Shown: in pieces, positions 40,041 to 48,815 of the stretch | Layout: each line of letters begins with the position of its first letter | Position numbering within the stretch: position 1 is the first letter of the stretch | Virus record (IMG/VR): IMGVR_UViG_3300024054_000362 | Coordinates: 62,001 to 126,000 of that record | Direction: 5' to 3' (one strand) | Length of the DNA stretch: 64,000 bases | Source: a virus | Made by a program: the position numbers and the translations under genes | The notes under the pieces: model-generated | What the model was told of the DNA's origin: nothing | What the model saw: only the letters and a program-made list of their open reading frames with translations | Databases searched by the model: none

Positions 40041-41924
40041 ATGAGCAAGTTTACCCCCGGCACCTACCGCCTGACCGTCGAGGTCGTGAACCCTACGCCC
40101 GATCGTCGCGTCAAGGACGATTGGCGCAAGCGCCCGACGGTCCCCAACGGGAAAATTTTCCGCGTGATCAGCATGTACTCGGGCATGGAGAACCCCGAGA
40201 CGGGTGAGGCGATCAGAATTGCCAAGCTCGTTCCCGTCGGAGATCGTTTCTGGATCCTACACGACGTCACGATCGACGGGCGCTACGAGCACAAGGAGCT
40301 GTGGACCGCGCCCGACGGTGCATGGCGCCTTGCCATGTGTCTCAATAACGACGCCAGCGACGATCGCGAAGAGGGTCTTGCAGACGTCGCGCTCGGGATC
40401 TTAAAGGGTACAAAAAAGCTCGTCGGGAACGAGAGCGGCATGAAGCTCGTCAAGGAGCACAAGAAGGTCACCGAGGCCTACTTGAAGCAGGTCGCGTTCA
40501 TCTACGCCGGCCGCATTCGCATCCGCGACAAGTGGTACCGCCCGATCGCGTACGTGACCAACTGCGGTCGACACGACATGCGCAACGATCACAACAAGCC
40601 TGTGTACCGTTGCCGGGACAACATGGGCTACGCCAACCGCGCGTGGCATTACGCCGGACCCGACGAAATCGTCTCCGAGAGCGCCACCTACCCCGACCCC
40701 GATCATCCCAGCATCAAGCGCGAGGTCATCTTCCGCGCCTGCGGCGACCGCCCCCACTGGCTGGACGTGCCGATCACCGAACAGGCCGCCGTCGACGAGT
40801 ACCTCGCGGCAGGACAGTTCCTTGAAGAGCGCAGCCACTCGATCATGTACCGCAACGAAGATGTGTCATCCGACGAGGAGACGCCGATCAATCGAAAGCG
40901 GATCCTCGCGCTCGGCGAGCGCGTCTCGCGCGAGCGCAAGGCCATCAAGAACGGCGACCTGACGCCGATGAACGCGCGCCTCAACGCTGAGCTGGAGCTA
41001 GCGCAGGTGCTCGACGAGGACGATCGTCCGATCGTGCAAGTGCTGCGCACCGACAAGGCGCCCAAGAAGAAGTCCGAAGCTCCGCTCGAAGAACATCTCG
41101 GTCCCGACACGCTCGCCTCCGTCCAGAAGAAGATCGTAGGTCTTCGTGAAGATTTGTACCTAGCCCGAGAGATCGACGACGAGGACGAGCGTGAGCTTGC
41201 CGAAGAACAAATCGAGCGCGAGTTGGAAGATCTGCGCGTGCGAGAACTTGCCGTGTTGCGCGAAGCGATTCTGAAACAGGCGAACGGCGATCTGATCGAT
41301 CTCACCTGGGACGCAGTCATGAAGACCCGCCCCCTCGACGGGGAGGAGGCTCGCATCCCTGCTGGCAGTATCAAGGTCCCGCGCGCGCCGTTCCTACACT
41401 GGGCGTTCGCTCGCATGAAGATGTTCGAGTCGCAACTCCCACCATGGAAATGCGTCTGCCCCTCAGGCATGAAGATGGCGATGGACGATCCGTTCCACAC
41501 CGACTGGGTCGTCGGTGGCGGTCTCGATCCACAGAACCGCGAACTACTCTACTACCCGGGTCCTGTTTGCGAAGCGTCGCTCAAACTCGCCCACGAGCTA
41601 CAGGACAAGTTCGATGCGCCTAGCGACGTGCACGTCCTCGTCGACGGTGCACCTGTCGGCGGCGCCATCCACCATGGCCGTAAGAAGAAACCGTGTCCCG
41701 ACGGTGCGATCGTCGTGCTCCCCAACCTGCATCCTGACTACGTCGAGACCATCGAGAACGCGGCGGCGGTCATCACCGAAGAAGGCGGCATGACGGCACA
41801 CCTCGCCCAGGTTGGTCGTGAGCGCGCTCTACCGATCGTCCGCATCGCGAACGCACGTACGCGCTTTCAGGAAGGCGACATGGTGGTGGTCAACACGGCG
41901 AACCGGACGGTAATGGGCGTATGA
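40041..41924 (+). CDS. large protein with C-terminal PEP-utiliser swivelling domain
   Basis: 627 residues. The last 120 residues follow the mobile phosphohistidine domain of PEP synthase and PPDK: AAAVITEEGGMTAHLAQVGR, then ALPIVRIANA and EGDMVVVNT, with His587 in the phosphohistidine position. The N-terminal 500 residues are unassigned: a beta region, a Cys/His part (CGRHDMRNDHNKPVYRC) and coiled-coil-rich acidic helices (about 280-410). No ATP-grasp or PEP-binding domain is evident, so the swivel may act as a carrier or processing element. Function unknown. Confidence 0.75.
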   Translation: MSKFTPGTYRLTVEVVNPTPDRRVKDDWRKRPTVPNGKIFRVISMYSGMENPETGEAIRIAKLVPVGDRFWILHDVTIDGRYEHKELWTAPDGAWRLAMCLNNDASDDREEGLADVALGILKGTKKLVGNESGMKLVKEHKKVTEAYLKQVAFIYAGRIRIRDKWYRPIAYVTNCGRHDMRNDHNKPVYRCRDNMGYANRAWHYAGPDEIVSESATYPDPDHPSIKREVIFRACGDRPHWLDVPITEQAAVDEYLAAGQFLEERSHSIMYRNEDVSSDEETPINRKRILALGERVSRERKAIKNGDLTPMNARLNAELELAQVLDEDDRPIVQVLRTDKAPKKKSEAPLEEHLGPDTLASVQKKIVGLREDLYLAREIDDEDERELAEEQIERELEDLRVRELAVLREAILKQANGDLIDLTWDAVMKTRPLDGEEARIPAGSIKVPRAPFLHWAFARMKMFESQLPPWKCVCPSGMKMAMDDPFHTDWVVGGGLDPQNRELLYYPGPVCEASLKLAHELQDKFDAPSDVHVLVDGAPVGGAIHHGRKKKPCPDGAIVVLPNLHPDYVETIENAAAVITEEGGMTAHLAQVGRERALPIVRIANARTRFQEGDMVVVNTANRTVMGV

Positions 41925-42232
41925 ATCAGTTCTACGAGACGATCGCGAAGCTTTGTGAGCCCAAGACCCGTGCGCTGATTGCCTGCCAGATCCCATGCGG
42001 CGACGGTTGGATGGATCGAACGTACGAGGTCGTTCGGTCGCGCGACGGTCAGTGGATGGTCGACTTCGGCGCTGGCCCGCTCGAACCTCGACGGAGCTGG
42101 GAAGACATCCTGAACTGGCTCTGTCGCCTGTCGCCGCGCGACGTCGAGATGATGGAGGAGGAGCGCAGTGTTTTCGAGAAATCTGTACGAAGACGTTCCC
42201 GTGAACGAGGTCGAGCGCTTCTTATGGCGTGA
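41921..42232 (+). CDS. small hypothetical protein
   Basis: 103 residues; ATG 41921 overlaps the upstream stop (ATGA). Strand pair with WMDRTYEVVRSRDGQWMVDF, then helices, Arg-rich end. Unknown; first of four overlapping small genes. Confidence 0.65.
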   Translation: MNQFYETIAKLCEPKTRALIACQIPCGDGWMDRTYEVVRSRDGQWMVDFGAGPLEPRRSWEDILNWLCRLSPRDVEMMEEERSVFEKSVRRRSRERGRALLMA

Positions 42233-42362
42233 GAAGCACGTACGCGGCTTCTTGACAAACATCCAACGCGAGCTGATTGATTCGGCACTCACGCGTGACG
42301 ATGTCGAACAGGCCAAAAAATTTCTGCGTGACTGGAAGGTTCTACGTGATGACGCTCGATGA
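42168..42362 (+). CDS. small hypothetical protein
   Basis: 64 residues from GTG 42168, with GGAGGAG upstream inside the preceding gene (65-nt overlap). All helix: NEVERFLWREKHVRGFL, RELIDSALTRDDVEQAKKFL. Unknown. Confidence 0.6.
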   Translation: MFSRNLYEDVPVNEVERFLWREKHVRGFLTNIQRELIDSALTRDDVEQAKKFLRDWKVLRDDAR

Positions 42363-42624
42363 GATGAAGACGCTGTACGTGAAGACGATGGGACCATCGT
42401 CGTTCGAGATCGAAGGCGACGGCCCGTTCACGGTGCGTGTCTACGACGGCATGGACCACTGTTGGTGCGATGTACTTGTCGGCGTCGATTTAGCGTTCGC
42501 GTTGCAGCGTTGGTGCAAGGAAACCAAGAACGGCACCGAGAAGACCTGCTTCGACGACATCGACTACTACCGGATCTTCCCGGCGAACACGCGCATGCTC
42601 AACCCTTGGGCCCGGGACGACTGA
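42349..42624 (+). CDS. small hypothetical protein
   Basis: 91 residues from ATG 42349 (GTG 42346 possible). Mixed fold with FEIEGDGPFTVRVYDG and HCWCDVLVGVDLAFALQRW. Overlaps the upstream stop. Unknown. Confidence 0.65.
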   Translation: MTLDEMKTLYVKTMGPSSFEIEGDGPFTVRVYDGMDHCWCDVLVGVDLAFALQRWCKETKNGTEKTCFDDIDYYRIFPANTRMLNPWARDD

Positions 42625-42626
42625 TC

Positions 42627-43433
42627 GTGAAGATCTTGAAGGGCCGCGTCGACTGGCGGGAAGACGATCACACGGAACGCCCCGACGTTCTGCTCCTGGT
42701 TGATGCTGTTCCCGCACGCGAGGACATGCGTTTCGATCAACGAAACTACGCACTCAACAACGGCTGCCACCGTAGCGTCTTCTACGCCGAGGACGACGGC
42801 TTCTGTCGAGCGTTCTCGACAAGCATGGGAGTGTTCGAAGAGGAACCTCGCTCGGTAGTCGGCCGTACGACTTGGCGACCGATCACGATGCACGATGGCT
42901 CACGTCGGTGGGCATCTACTTCGACCGTCGCACCGTCCGGTTTTCGTCTCAACGATCTAGGTTTCGGCCCGTGCATGCCGATTCGCTATACGACCTGCGA
43001 ACATCGCTACCGACAAGGACACGCGCTGACGGGCTGGGTGCTCGTCTCGAAGCTTCGCGCGAATGCACATCTGATCGACGTCGGAGAAGGCTATAGCTGG
43101 CGACCCGGCCTCGCTTCAGCTGCTGGCGTCGTCTTCCCCGGAGGTAGTCGGTTCTCGTTGGCGTGCTGTGCCGCTGGGAACGAGTACAGCAGCACCGGGT
43201 ATCGAAGCGAAAAGCGAATCGTCACCGATCGTTTCCCTGACGGCGTTCTCGTCGAAGACGCCCGCAACGCCATCCAAGCTTCGCTTGCTGCAGGACACGC
43301 GAACGTCGCGAAGGAAATCGCCGACCGCTACGTCCGTTACTTGGGGGCGAACGCAACTGGTGTCCTACTGACCTTGCTGAGCTACGAGCCGGCTGTCAAG
43401 CTGCCAGACGGCACGTTTTGGGTCCGCCCATAG
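42627..43433 (+). CDS. hypothetical protein
   Basis: 268 residues from GTG 42627, 2 nt after the upstream stop. Mixed alpha/beta with RTTWRPITMHDGSRRW, GWVLVSKLRANAHLIDVG and a helical C-terminus. No catalytic motif recognised. Confidence 0.7.
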   Translation: MKILKGRVDWREDDHTERPDVLLLVDAVPAREDMRFDQRNYALNNGCHRSVFYAEDDGFCRAFSTSMGVFEEEPRSVVGRTTWRPITMHDGSRRWASTSTVAPSGFRLNDLGFGPCMPIRYTTCEHRYRQGHALTGWVLVSKLRANAHLIDVGEGYSWRPGLASAAGVVFPGGSRFSLACCAAGNEYSSTGYRSEKRIVTDRFPDGVLVEDARNAIQASLAAGHANVAKEIADRYVRYLGANATGVLLTLLSYEPAVKLPDGTFWVRP

Positions 43434-43483
43434 GGGCCCCTCAAGAGCTTTCTCGTCGAAGATCGCCTCACCGCCAACAGGTC

Positions 43484-43527
43484 GATCGCTGATGCGATAA
43501 AGCTCTTGACAAGTCGCGCGAGCGATC
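43484..43527. promoter_or_regulatory. palindrome pair, copy 11, with TTGACA
   Basis: GATCGC, TGAT, GCGATA at 43484-43499, then CTCTTGACA, then GTCGC, GCGA, GCGATC at 43513-43527. They lie in the 159-bp gap before the MoxR gene at 43593. Confidence 0.6.
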
Positions 43528-43592
43528 GCAGACTCGTCGCTGACACGATCGAGCTACGGCCCGCGGGGCCAAACTAGGGAGCCACGAAGAAC

Positions 43593-44687
43593 ATGCCACT
43601 GTCGTTCGAGAAGACCGAGCAAGCACTGCTCGCTTGCGTCAAGACCCAGATCACGCCCGTCGTCGTCGGACCGCCCGGAATCGGCAAGACGGCGATCGTC
43701 CGCGCCGTCGGCGTCAAGGCCAAGCTGCCGGTGCACGAGCTGTTGGCATCGAACTGCGACGCCGTCGACATCGCCGGTTTCCCGTTCGTCGATGCCAAGA
43801 CCGCAACGCTGAAGCGCGCACTGCTGCCGGAGATCGAAGCCTGTGTCAAGGCGCCCGGCATCCTGTTCCTGGACGAACTGACGGCTGTCCCGCCGAGCGT
43901 ACAGGGGCCGCTGATGCGGCTGCTCCTCGAACGATACGCAGGTGGGACTCGTCTGCACCCCGAGAGTTGCGTCGTCGGCGCCGCCAACCGTCCCGAAGAG
44001 TGTCCCGGCGGCATCGAATTGTCGGCAGCCAGCATCAACCGCGTGATCAAGATGGTCGATTTCATGCCGACCCTCGACGAGATCCGTGGCTACTTCGAGC
44101 GTGTCGGCGATGCTGGTACGCGTCTCCACGAGGAGATGGTCGATTTCGCAGCCACGCTCGCGGTCAACGCAGACCTTCTCGACATGTCGCCACCACGCGC
44201 GTCGATCGATGCCGGTGCGCCGTTCGCGTCGCCGCGCGCGTGGGATCGAGGACTCACGGTGTACGCCAGCTACTGCGACGCGGCCAAGGTTGGATTCAAC
44301 CTCGGTCAGAACGAGGATGACGTCGGCTTCGCGCTGCTCTCCGGCGCTGTGGGGGAGACCAAGGCGGTCGCGTTCTTCGCGATCCGCAAGATGCGCAAGC
44401 ATCTACCGAGCATCGACGACATCCTCAACGATCCTGTGAAGGCCAAGGTCCCAGAGAAGAAGGACCAGCAGATCGCAGCCGTTGGGCTCATCGCGCGCGT
44501 CGCCGAGAAGGATCTCTGGGCGTCATGGATCTACGTCGAGCGCCTCCTGCCCGAGATCAGTGCCGCGTGCGCGCGTGTCCTCATGACCAAGAACGACCCC
44601 GGCAAGTCGAAGTGGCTCATGCAAGGCAAGAACGCGCAGGTCAACGGCCTCGCTGCGATTCATCGTAGCATGAACACCAAGCCGTAA
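43593..44687 (+). CDS. MoxR-family AAA+ ATPase
   Basis: 364 residues. Walker A VVGPPGIGKT at about 24-33, Walker B GILFLDELT near 90, sensor-like AANRPEE near 133. The C-terminal 120 residues are helical. MoxR ATPases act as chaperones that insert metals or remodel VWA partners; the next gene encodes exactly such a partner. Found as a pair in many bacteria but rarely in viruses. Confidence 0.9.
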   Translation: MPLSFEKTEQALLACVKTQITPVVVGPPGIGKTAIVRAVGVKAKLPVHELLASNCDAVDIAGFPFVDAKTATLKRALLPEIEACVKAPGILFLDELTAVPPSVQGPLMRLLLERYAGGTRLHPESCVVGAANRPEECPGGIELSAASINRVIKMVDFMPTLDEIRGYFERVGDAGTRLHEEMVDFAATLAVNADLLDMSPPRASIDAGAPFASPRAWDRGLTVYASYCDAAKVGFNLGQNEDDVGFALLSGAVGETKAVAFFAIRKMRKHLPSIDDILNDPVKAKVPEKKDQQIAAVGLIARVAEKDLWASWIYVERLLPEISAACARVLMTKNDPGKSKWLMQGKNAQVNGLAAIHRSMNTKP

Positions 44688-44710
44688 CTCAGCTCGTAGG
44701 AGCGCCGTCC

Positions 44711-46024
44711 ATGTCCAATCGCAACAAGAGCCCCCATCAGGTCAACACGTCGACGGAAAAGCCGCTGCGGCCTCGCGTGGTTGATCCGGCTGTTGCGGCG
44801 GCACTGATTTCACGGTGCAAGGCCAACGCACTGTATTTGGGATGGAAACAGACGCCGTTTTTCCTGCCCGCGGTAGGACGCGTCGAGTTCCGTCCCACAA
44901 CAGAAATCCCGACCGCGGCTGTTGATTTGCGTGGACGGATCTACGTCAACGTCGATTTCGCTGCCAAGCTGAAGGACGCTGAGCTGCAGTTCGTGATCGC
45001 ACACGAGCTGATGCACCTCCTGTTGCTCCACCACGATCGTCGTGGACACCGCGATCGACTGAAGTGGAACATCGCCACCGACCTGATCATCAACCGTACG
45101 CTCAAGGACGTTGCTGACGCTGTCGGCGCGGGCGCGTTCGAGATGCCCAAGGTGGGACTGATCGCCGACGAGAGCCAGGCTGGCTTGACTGCAGAACAGC
45201 TCTACGCCGACATCCCAGATCCGCCGGCCGAGATGCGCGCAGCCTTTGAGGCTGGGACAATCCCCGTCGGCCAAGGGTGTGGTGTCGACGACGGCACCGA
45301 TCCCAACGGCAACCCGGATCCCGATGATCCGGACGGTCAAGAAGCCAAGACGCCCGACCAGCTCAAGCGTGATTGGCAGGAGTGTGCGGTCCAGTGTCAG
45401 ATGCAAGGCCGTCAAGCTGGTGATGTCGCAGGCAACATGCTCGCCGACATTCTCGACGTTCCCGATCCTCTCGTGCGCTGGTCCGAGGTTCTGCGTGGTG
45501 CGCTTCTCCGTGCCATCGCCGAAGCCGGCCGCGACGATGTGTCGTGGCGACGCCGCTCGCGACGTAGCACGGTGGAGTTCATCCTACCTGGCGGCGTCAA
45601 CTACCGCTGCAAGGCAGCCGTCGTGATCGATGCGTCCGGATCGGTCGACGATGAAGCTCTTGCACGCTGTACCGCCGAGACCACGGCCATCGTCAACCAC
45701 TGTGGCGTCGCAGTCTTTCTCGTCGTTCACGATCACGCCGTACAGTCTGCTACCTGGATCCGTCCTGGCGTCAAGTCCAAGGTCCATCAGGACATCAAGA
45801 AGGAAATGAAAGGCCGTGGCGGTACCAGCTTCGACGAGGCGTATGATCGTGTTCAAGAAGAAGGCGAAAAGTTCAACGTCATGGTCCACCTGACTGATGC
45901 AGAAATCGGCGGTGTGTGGCCTCCACGTCCATCGTCGGTACGGCGCCTCGTCGTCGCACTGGTGGGTTCGGCTTGCAAAGACAACTGTCCGCCGGATGCA
46001 CGCGTCATCGAAGTCGAAATCTGA
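44711..46024 (+). CDS. VWA-like metallopeptidase (DUF2201 type)
   Basis: 437 residues. N-terminal zinc-peptidase-like domain with HELMH at 98-102 and WNIATDLIIN after it, an acidic Asp/Pro linker (about 195-215), and a C-terminal VWA-like domain with VVIDASGSVDD near 310 and GGTSFDEAYD near 375. This is the DUF2201 architecture (putative metallopeptidase plus VWA-like). 23 nt after the MoxR ATPase, so they form a two-gene module. Substrate unknown. Confidence 0.9.
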   Translation: MSNRNKSPHQVNTSTEKPLRPRVVDPAVAAALISRCKANALYLGWKQTPFFLPAVGRVEFRPTTEIPTAAVDLRGRIYVNVDFAAKLKDAELQFVIAHELMHLLLLHHDRRGHRDRLKWNIATDLIINRTLKDVADAVGAGAFEMPKVGLIADESQAGLTAEQLYADIPDPPAEMRAAFEAGTIPVGQGCGVDDGTDPNGNPDPDDPDGQEAKTPDQLKRDWQECAVQCQMQGRQAGDVAGNMLADILDVPDPLVRWSEVLRGALLRAIAEAGRDDVSWRRRSRRSTVEFILPGGVNYRCKAAVVIDASGSVDDEALARCTAETTAIVNHCGVAVFLVVHDHAVQSATWIRPGVKSKVHQDIKKEMKGRGGTSFDEAYDRVQEEGEKFNVMVHLTDAEIGGVWPPRPSSVRRLVVALVGSACKDNCPPDARVIEVEI

Positions 46025-46040
46025 AGCTGGCACGTCGCAG

Positions 46041-46065
46041 CGTCGGTGCTTACTGATCACCGACG
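46041..46065. other. hairpin between metallopeptidase and next gene
   Basis: Stem CGTCGGTG/CACCGACG with a nine-base loop and no T-run. It might attenuate or process the transcript. Confidence 0.4.
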
Positions 46066-46089
46066 AGGGTTGAAATCTAGGGAGAAATC

Positions 46090-46893
46090 ATGAGCAAGAG
46101 CAAGAAGAGCGAGAGCGGTGTGTTCCACTTCAGGCCAGGGTGGATGATCGTCGACTGTTCGTCGGCGAGCGGCGGCATCCAGTACGATCGGGAGCTTCTC
46201 AAAGAGAAGTCGATCAACGAAGGCAACGGCATGCAGGCCGATCACAAGACCCGCAAGACCGTCGACAACGTCGAATTCTGCGCGGCGGTCGATGCTGTCG
46301 TGAAAAAGGTCGATTACGTGCTGCGTAAGCACTGCGCGCGCACCGAGATGGGCTGGTTTGCCGACGACCGTGCCCTCCAGAGGGTCAAGGCTGAAGTCGC
46401 CGAGATCGAGGCCGAAGCCGAGGAGCTGAACACGGCGGGTGCGCGCCGCGCCAAGAGCGCACGCCGCGCCAAGATCCGCGTCGTGCCGCTCCGACTCGAT
46501 CTCGCGAAGCCGGAAGCCGTGCAGGAGATCGCGCACACGATCCGCTCGATTCTGATCGAGCTGCGCGACACGCTCCGCGCCGGTGACCTGGCGAACCTTC
46601 ACAAGCTCAAGATCCGCTCGAAAAACCTCCACCAGCTGGCCGTCGGTTTTCAGTCGGACGCCATCCGCTTTGCGCTCGATCGCGTACCGCTCGCGGCAAA
46701 CGAGATCCGCGAGGAGATGAAGAACGCCAAGCGCGGTGCGCAGAACGACGGCAAGAGCAAGGAGAGGGTCGAGAGGGACGTCAACGCCGCCGCCAGGCGG
46801 GCAGGCGCCAAGGTCGACATCCAGGCGATCGAGGCGGCGATCATGCACTTCACCGACGACTCCGTCGACGCCGATCTCGACGAGGCTGCGTAG
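46090..46893 (+). CDS. coiled-coil protein
   Basis: 267 residues. A 40-residue N-terminus, then long charged helices with heptads (VKAEVAEIEAEAEELN, Ala/Arg-rich stretch, LRAGDLANLHKLKIRSKNL). GGGAGAAA before ATG 46090. No family recognised; may be a scaffold or partner of the MoxR/VWA module upstream. Confidence 0.7.
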   Translation: MSKSKKSESGVFHFRPGWMIVDCSSASGGIQYDRELLKEKSINEGNGMQADHKTRKTVDNVEFCAAVDAVVKKVDYVLRKHCARTEMGWFADDRALQRVKAEVAEIEAEAEELNTAGARRAKSARRAKIRVVPLRLDLAKPEAVQEIAHTIRSILIELRDTLRAGDLANLHKLKIRSKNLHQLAVGFQSDAIRFALDRVPLAANEIREEMKNAKRGAQNDGKSKERVERDVNAAARRAGAKVDIQAIEAAIMHFTDDSVDADLDEAA

Positions 46894-47181
46894 ATGCAGC
46901 GTGCGGTCTGGAAGTGGGTGCTGGAGCCAGCGCTCAACGAGATCTCGATGCCGCGCGGCGCGCGGATTCTCACCGTTCAGCTTCAAGGCGACAAACCGGT
47001 CGTCTGGGCGCTCGTCGATCCAAACGCACCGTGTGAGGTTCGTAAGCTACGTGCGGTCGCGACGGGCATCGAGTGGTCGTGCGACGCGTTCCACTACATC
47101 GGCACGTTCCAGTTCAATCATGCGGTCCCGCTCGTGTTCCACGTATTCGAAGAACTGCGCGATTCGAATGAGATCTCCTGA
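46894..47181 (+). CDS. DUF7352-like phage protein
   Basis: 95 residues. Pattern IWKWVLEP-like start, ISMPRGARILTVQLQGDKP, VVWALVDPNAP, ATGIE, YIGTFQ and LVFHVFE is the small phage/bacterial DUF7352 beta fold. Starts on the base after the upstream stop. Confidence 0.8.
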   Translation: MQRAVWKWVLEPALNEISMPRGARILTVQLQGDKPVVWALVDPNAPCEVRKLRAVATGIEWSCDAFHYIGTFQFNHAVPLVFHVFEELRDSNEIS

Positions 47182-47507
47182 TGTCAGACGAAAAGCCCGA
47201 CAACCAGTGGTTGCTCGACGCCATCGAGCGCGCCAAGAAGAGCGCCCTCCCGGTCTTCCTGCGAACTCTCGTCGAAGATCCCGACGACGAGGTAGCTATC
47301 GAAGCGCTCTGTGACGCCATCGAGGTGAGCCTCTTGGCCATCACGGGCGACGTCACTGAAGAGAAGTTGCGCAACGCGCTTCGCGCGGTCGCTGAATCAC
47401 TCGCCGCGAACATCGGCTGCCAGTGGCAGAAGCTCGTCGACGCACTTCTCGGGACCATGGAGTGGCTTCCGCCGGACAAGTCGACGCACGTCATCGGCGG
47501 TCGGTAG
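47181..47507 (+). CDS. hypothetical acidic helical protein
   Basis: 108 residues, ATG 47181 overlapping the upstream stop (TGATG). Acidic helices (LVEDPDDEVAIEALCDAIEV). Unknown. Confidence 0.65.
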   Translation: MSDEKPDNQWLLDAIERAKKSALPVFLRTLVEDPDDEVAIEALCDAIEVSLLAITGDVTEEKLRNALRAVAESLAANIGCQWQKLVDALLGTMEWLPPDKSTHVIGGR

Positions 47508-47519
47508 AGAGGAACGAAC

Positions 47520-47696
47520 ATGTACAACCGAGACATCGAATTCATGACCCTGGATGAGATCAACACAGAGATCGCCGCTTTCAAGAAGTTGCCGATCGGA
47601 CAGCGGTCGGTACGCGATGCCGATCGCCTGCGAGATTTGGAATTTGCACAACGCCGCATCCGCGGTCTGCCCGGTCGGCGCTTCGGCTGTCGCTAA
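47520..47696 (+). CDS. small hypothetical protein
   Basis: 58 residues from ATG 47520 with GAGAGGAA upstream. Helices MTLDEINTEIAAFKKLP and VRDADRLRDLEFAQRRI, basic end. Unknown. Confidence 0.6.
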   Translation: MYNRDIEFMTLDEINTEIAAFKKLPIGQRSVRDADRLRDLEFAQRRIRGLPGRRFGCR

Positions 47697-47700
47697 CGCC

Positions 47701-47889
47701 GTGAACGCCTTCGCATTCTGTCGTCGATGTGGTGACGTCGACGTCGTACACGTCAACGGTGCTGGACGTGTCGTCGAGCACAACCATGTCTGCCGCACGT
47801 CGACAGCACCCGCCACCAAGTACACCAGTCGCCGGGTCTACTTCCGCGCCCGCAACGGACTGATCCGATGCGTGCCCGTGTCCCTGTAG
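47701..47889 (+). CDS. small zinc-ribbon-like protein
   Basis: 62 residues from GTG 47701. FCRRCGDVDVVHVN and VVEHNHVCR suggest a one-finger zinc site, followed by a basic beta part. Unknown. Confidence 0.6.
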   Translation: MNAFAFCRRCGDVDVVHVNGAGRVVEHNHVCRTSTAPATKYTSRRVYFRARNGLIRCVPVSL

Positions 47890-47896
47890 GAACTTC

Positions 47897-48538
47897 ATGA
47901 AGCACGAACAGCTGCTCGCGATCCTCGCCGACATCAAAATCTTCGATCGGCTCTTCATCGCGACGCCCTCGGACCGAGGGGGATGGCATCTTCAGGTCAC
48001 GTATCCTGAGGCCGACGTCGAAACTGGTCAGATCGAGCCACAGTACTCGCGCAAGTGGTTCATCGAGCCCGACGCGACCGAGAGCGACGTCGTCGCCACG
48101 GCCTACGCCGCCACACGGCGCAGCTATAAGCACGTGGTGCAGGAGCATTTTACGTACAAGGGCCATCGCGTCTTCTCGCCGCACTTCACGGTCGATCAAC
48201 GTTTGCGCATGTGCGAAGAGAGTGACGGCGTCAAACGCACGCAACAAATCGTCGAAGGCAAGGCAAGGCGTTCTATCGCGCAGAGCATCACCGAAGTGAT
48301 TCTCGGATCGTTCGAGTTCGTGCTGAGGATGGGGAAGTTCGACGACGCCGACGTTCTACTCACGCAGCTCAACATCGCGACCTTGCCGCCCGAGGCGTTG
48401 TTGAGTGCGTTGTCGATCACGTTTCACGCCAAGGACAAGCTCAAGAACCGCGAAACGTTCTTGGTGCAGGTCGAAGCGCGGCTCCGCGCCGATCTCGGTG
48501 ACGTGCGCACGGAAGACCTGCTCAAGCATCGTCGATGA
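47897..48538 (+). CDS. hypothetical protein
   Basis: 213 residues. N-terminal beta part (GGWHLQVTYPEADVETG), then helices to the end. Overlaps the next start by 4 nt. No family recognised. Confidence 0.7.
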   Translation: MKHEQLLAILADIKIFDRLFIATPSDRGGWHLQVTYPEADVETGQIEPQYSRKWFIEPDATESDVVATAYAATRRSYKHVVQEHFTYKGHRVFSPHFTVDQRLRMCEESDGVKRTQQIVEGKARRSIAQSITEVILGSFEFVLRMGKFDDADVLLTQLNIATLPPEALLSALSITFHAKDKLKNRETFLVQVEARLRADLGDVRTEDLLKHRR

Positions 48539-48759
48539 CCGCTGAGCGACCGCTGTCGAAGACGCAAGTTCGCATGCTGCGTCTCGTTCGCGAAGGTGAA
48601 CCGTACGATCGCGGCGCCTACGGCATGTCCGGTCACGCTGGCGTCGAGAGTACGCTGCACTCGTTGGAGCGTCGCGGACTTCTAGCGACGCTCGATCGCG
48701 AGGTCGTCATCACCGCTGCGGGACGCGTCGCGTTGATGGAGATCTCCGACGAGGACTGA
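48535..48759 (+). CDS. winged-helix-like small protein
   Basis: 74 residues, ATG 48535 overlapping the upstream stop (ATGA). LSKTQVRMLRLVREGEP, VESTLHSLERRGLLATL and a wing-like strand VVITAAGRVAL fit a winged helix. Possible DNA-binding regulator. Confidence 0.65.
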   Translation: MTAERPLSKTQVRMLRLVREGEPYDRGAYGMSGHAGVESTLHSLERRGLLATLDREVVITAAGRVALMEISDED

Positions 48760-48772
48760 CGGTTGCTAGGTT

Positions 48773-48815
48773 ACTCTTGACTTGCTAGGCTCGGGTGCAG
48801 TACTTGGAGGGTGCC
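48773..48815 (+). promoter_or_regulatory. candidate promoter
   Basis: TTACTCTTGACTTG followed by CTAGGCT. The first part is identical to that at 39973. It precedes the gene at 48816, which has its own GGAGGG ribosome site. Confidence 0.45.

Noticed and set aside
43554-44402. 282-codon minus-strand frame across the MoxR gene
   Set aside because: Antisense to clear Walker A/B motifs; no family pattern.
46057-46986. 309-codon minus-strand frame across the coiled-coil gene
   Set aside because: Antisense shadow with Leu/Arg/Asp composition typical of reverse GC-rich coding.
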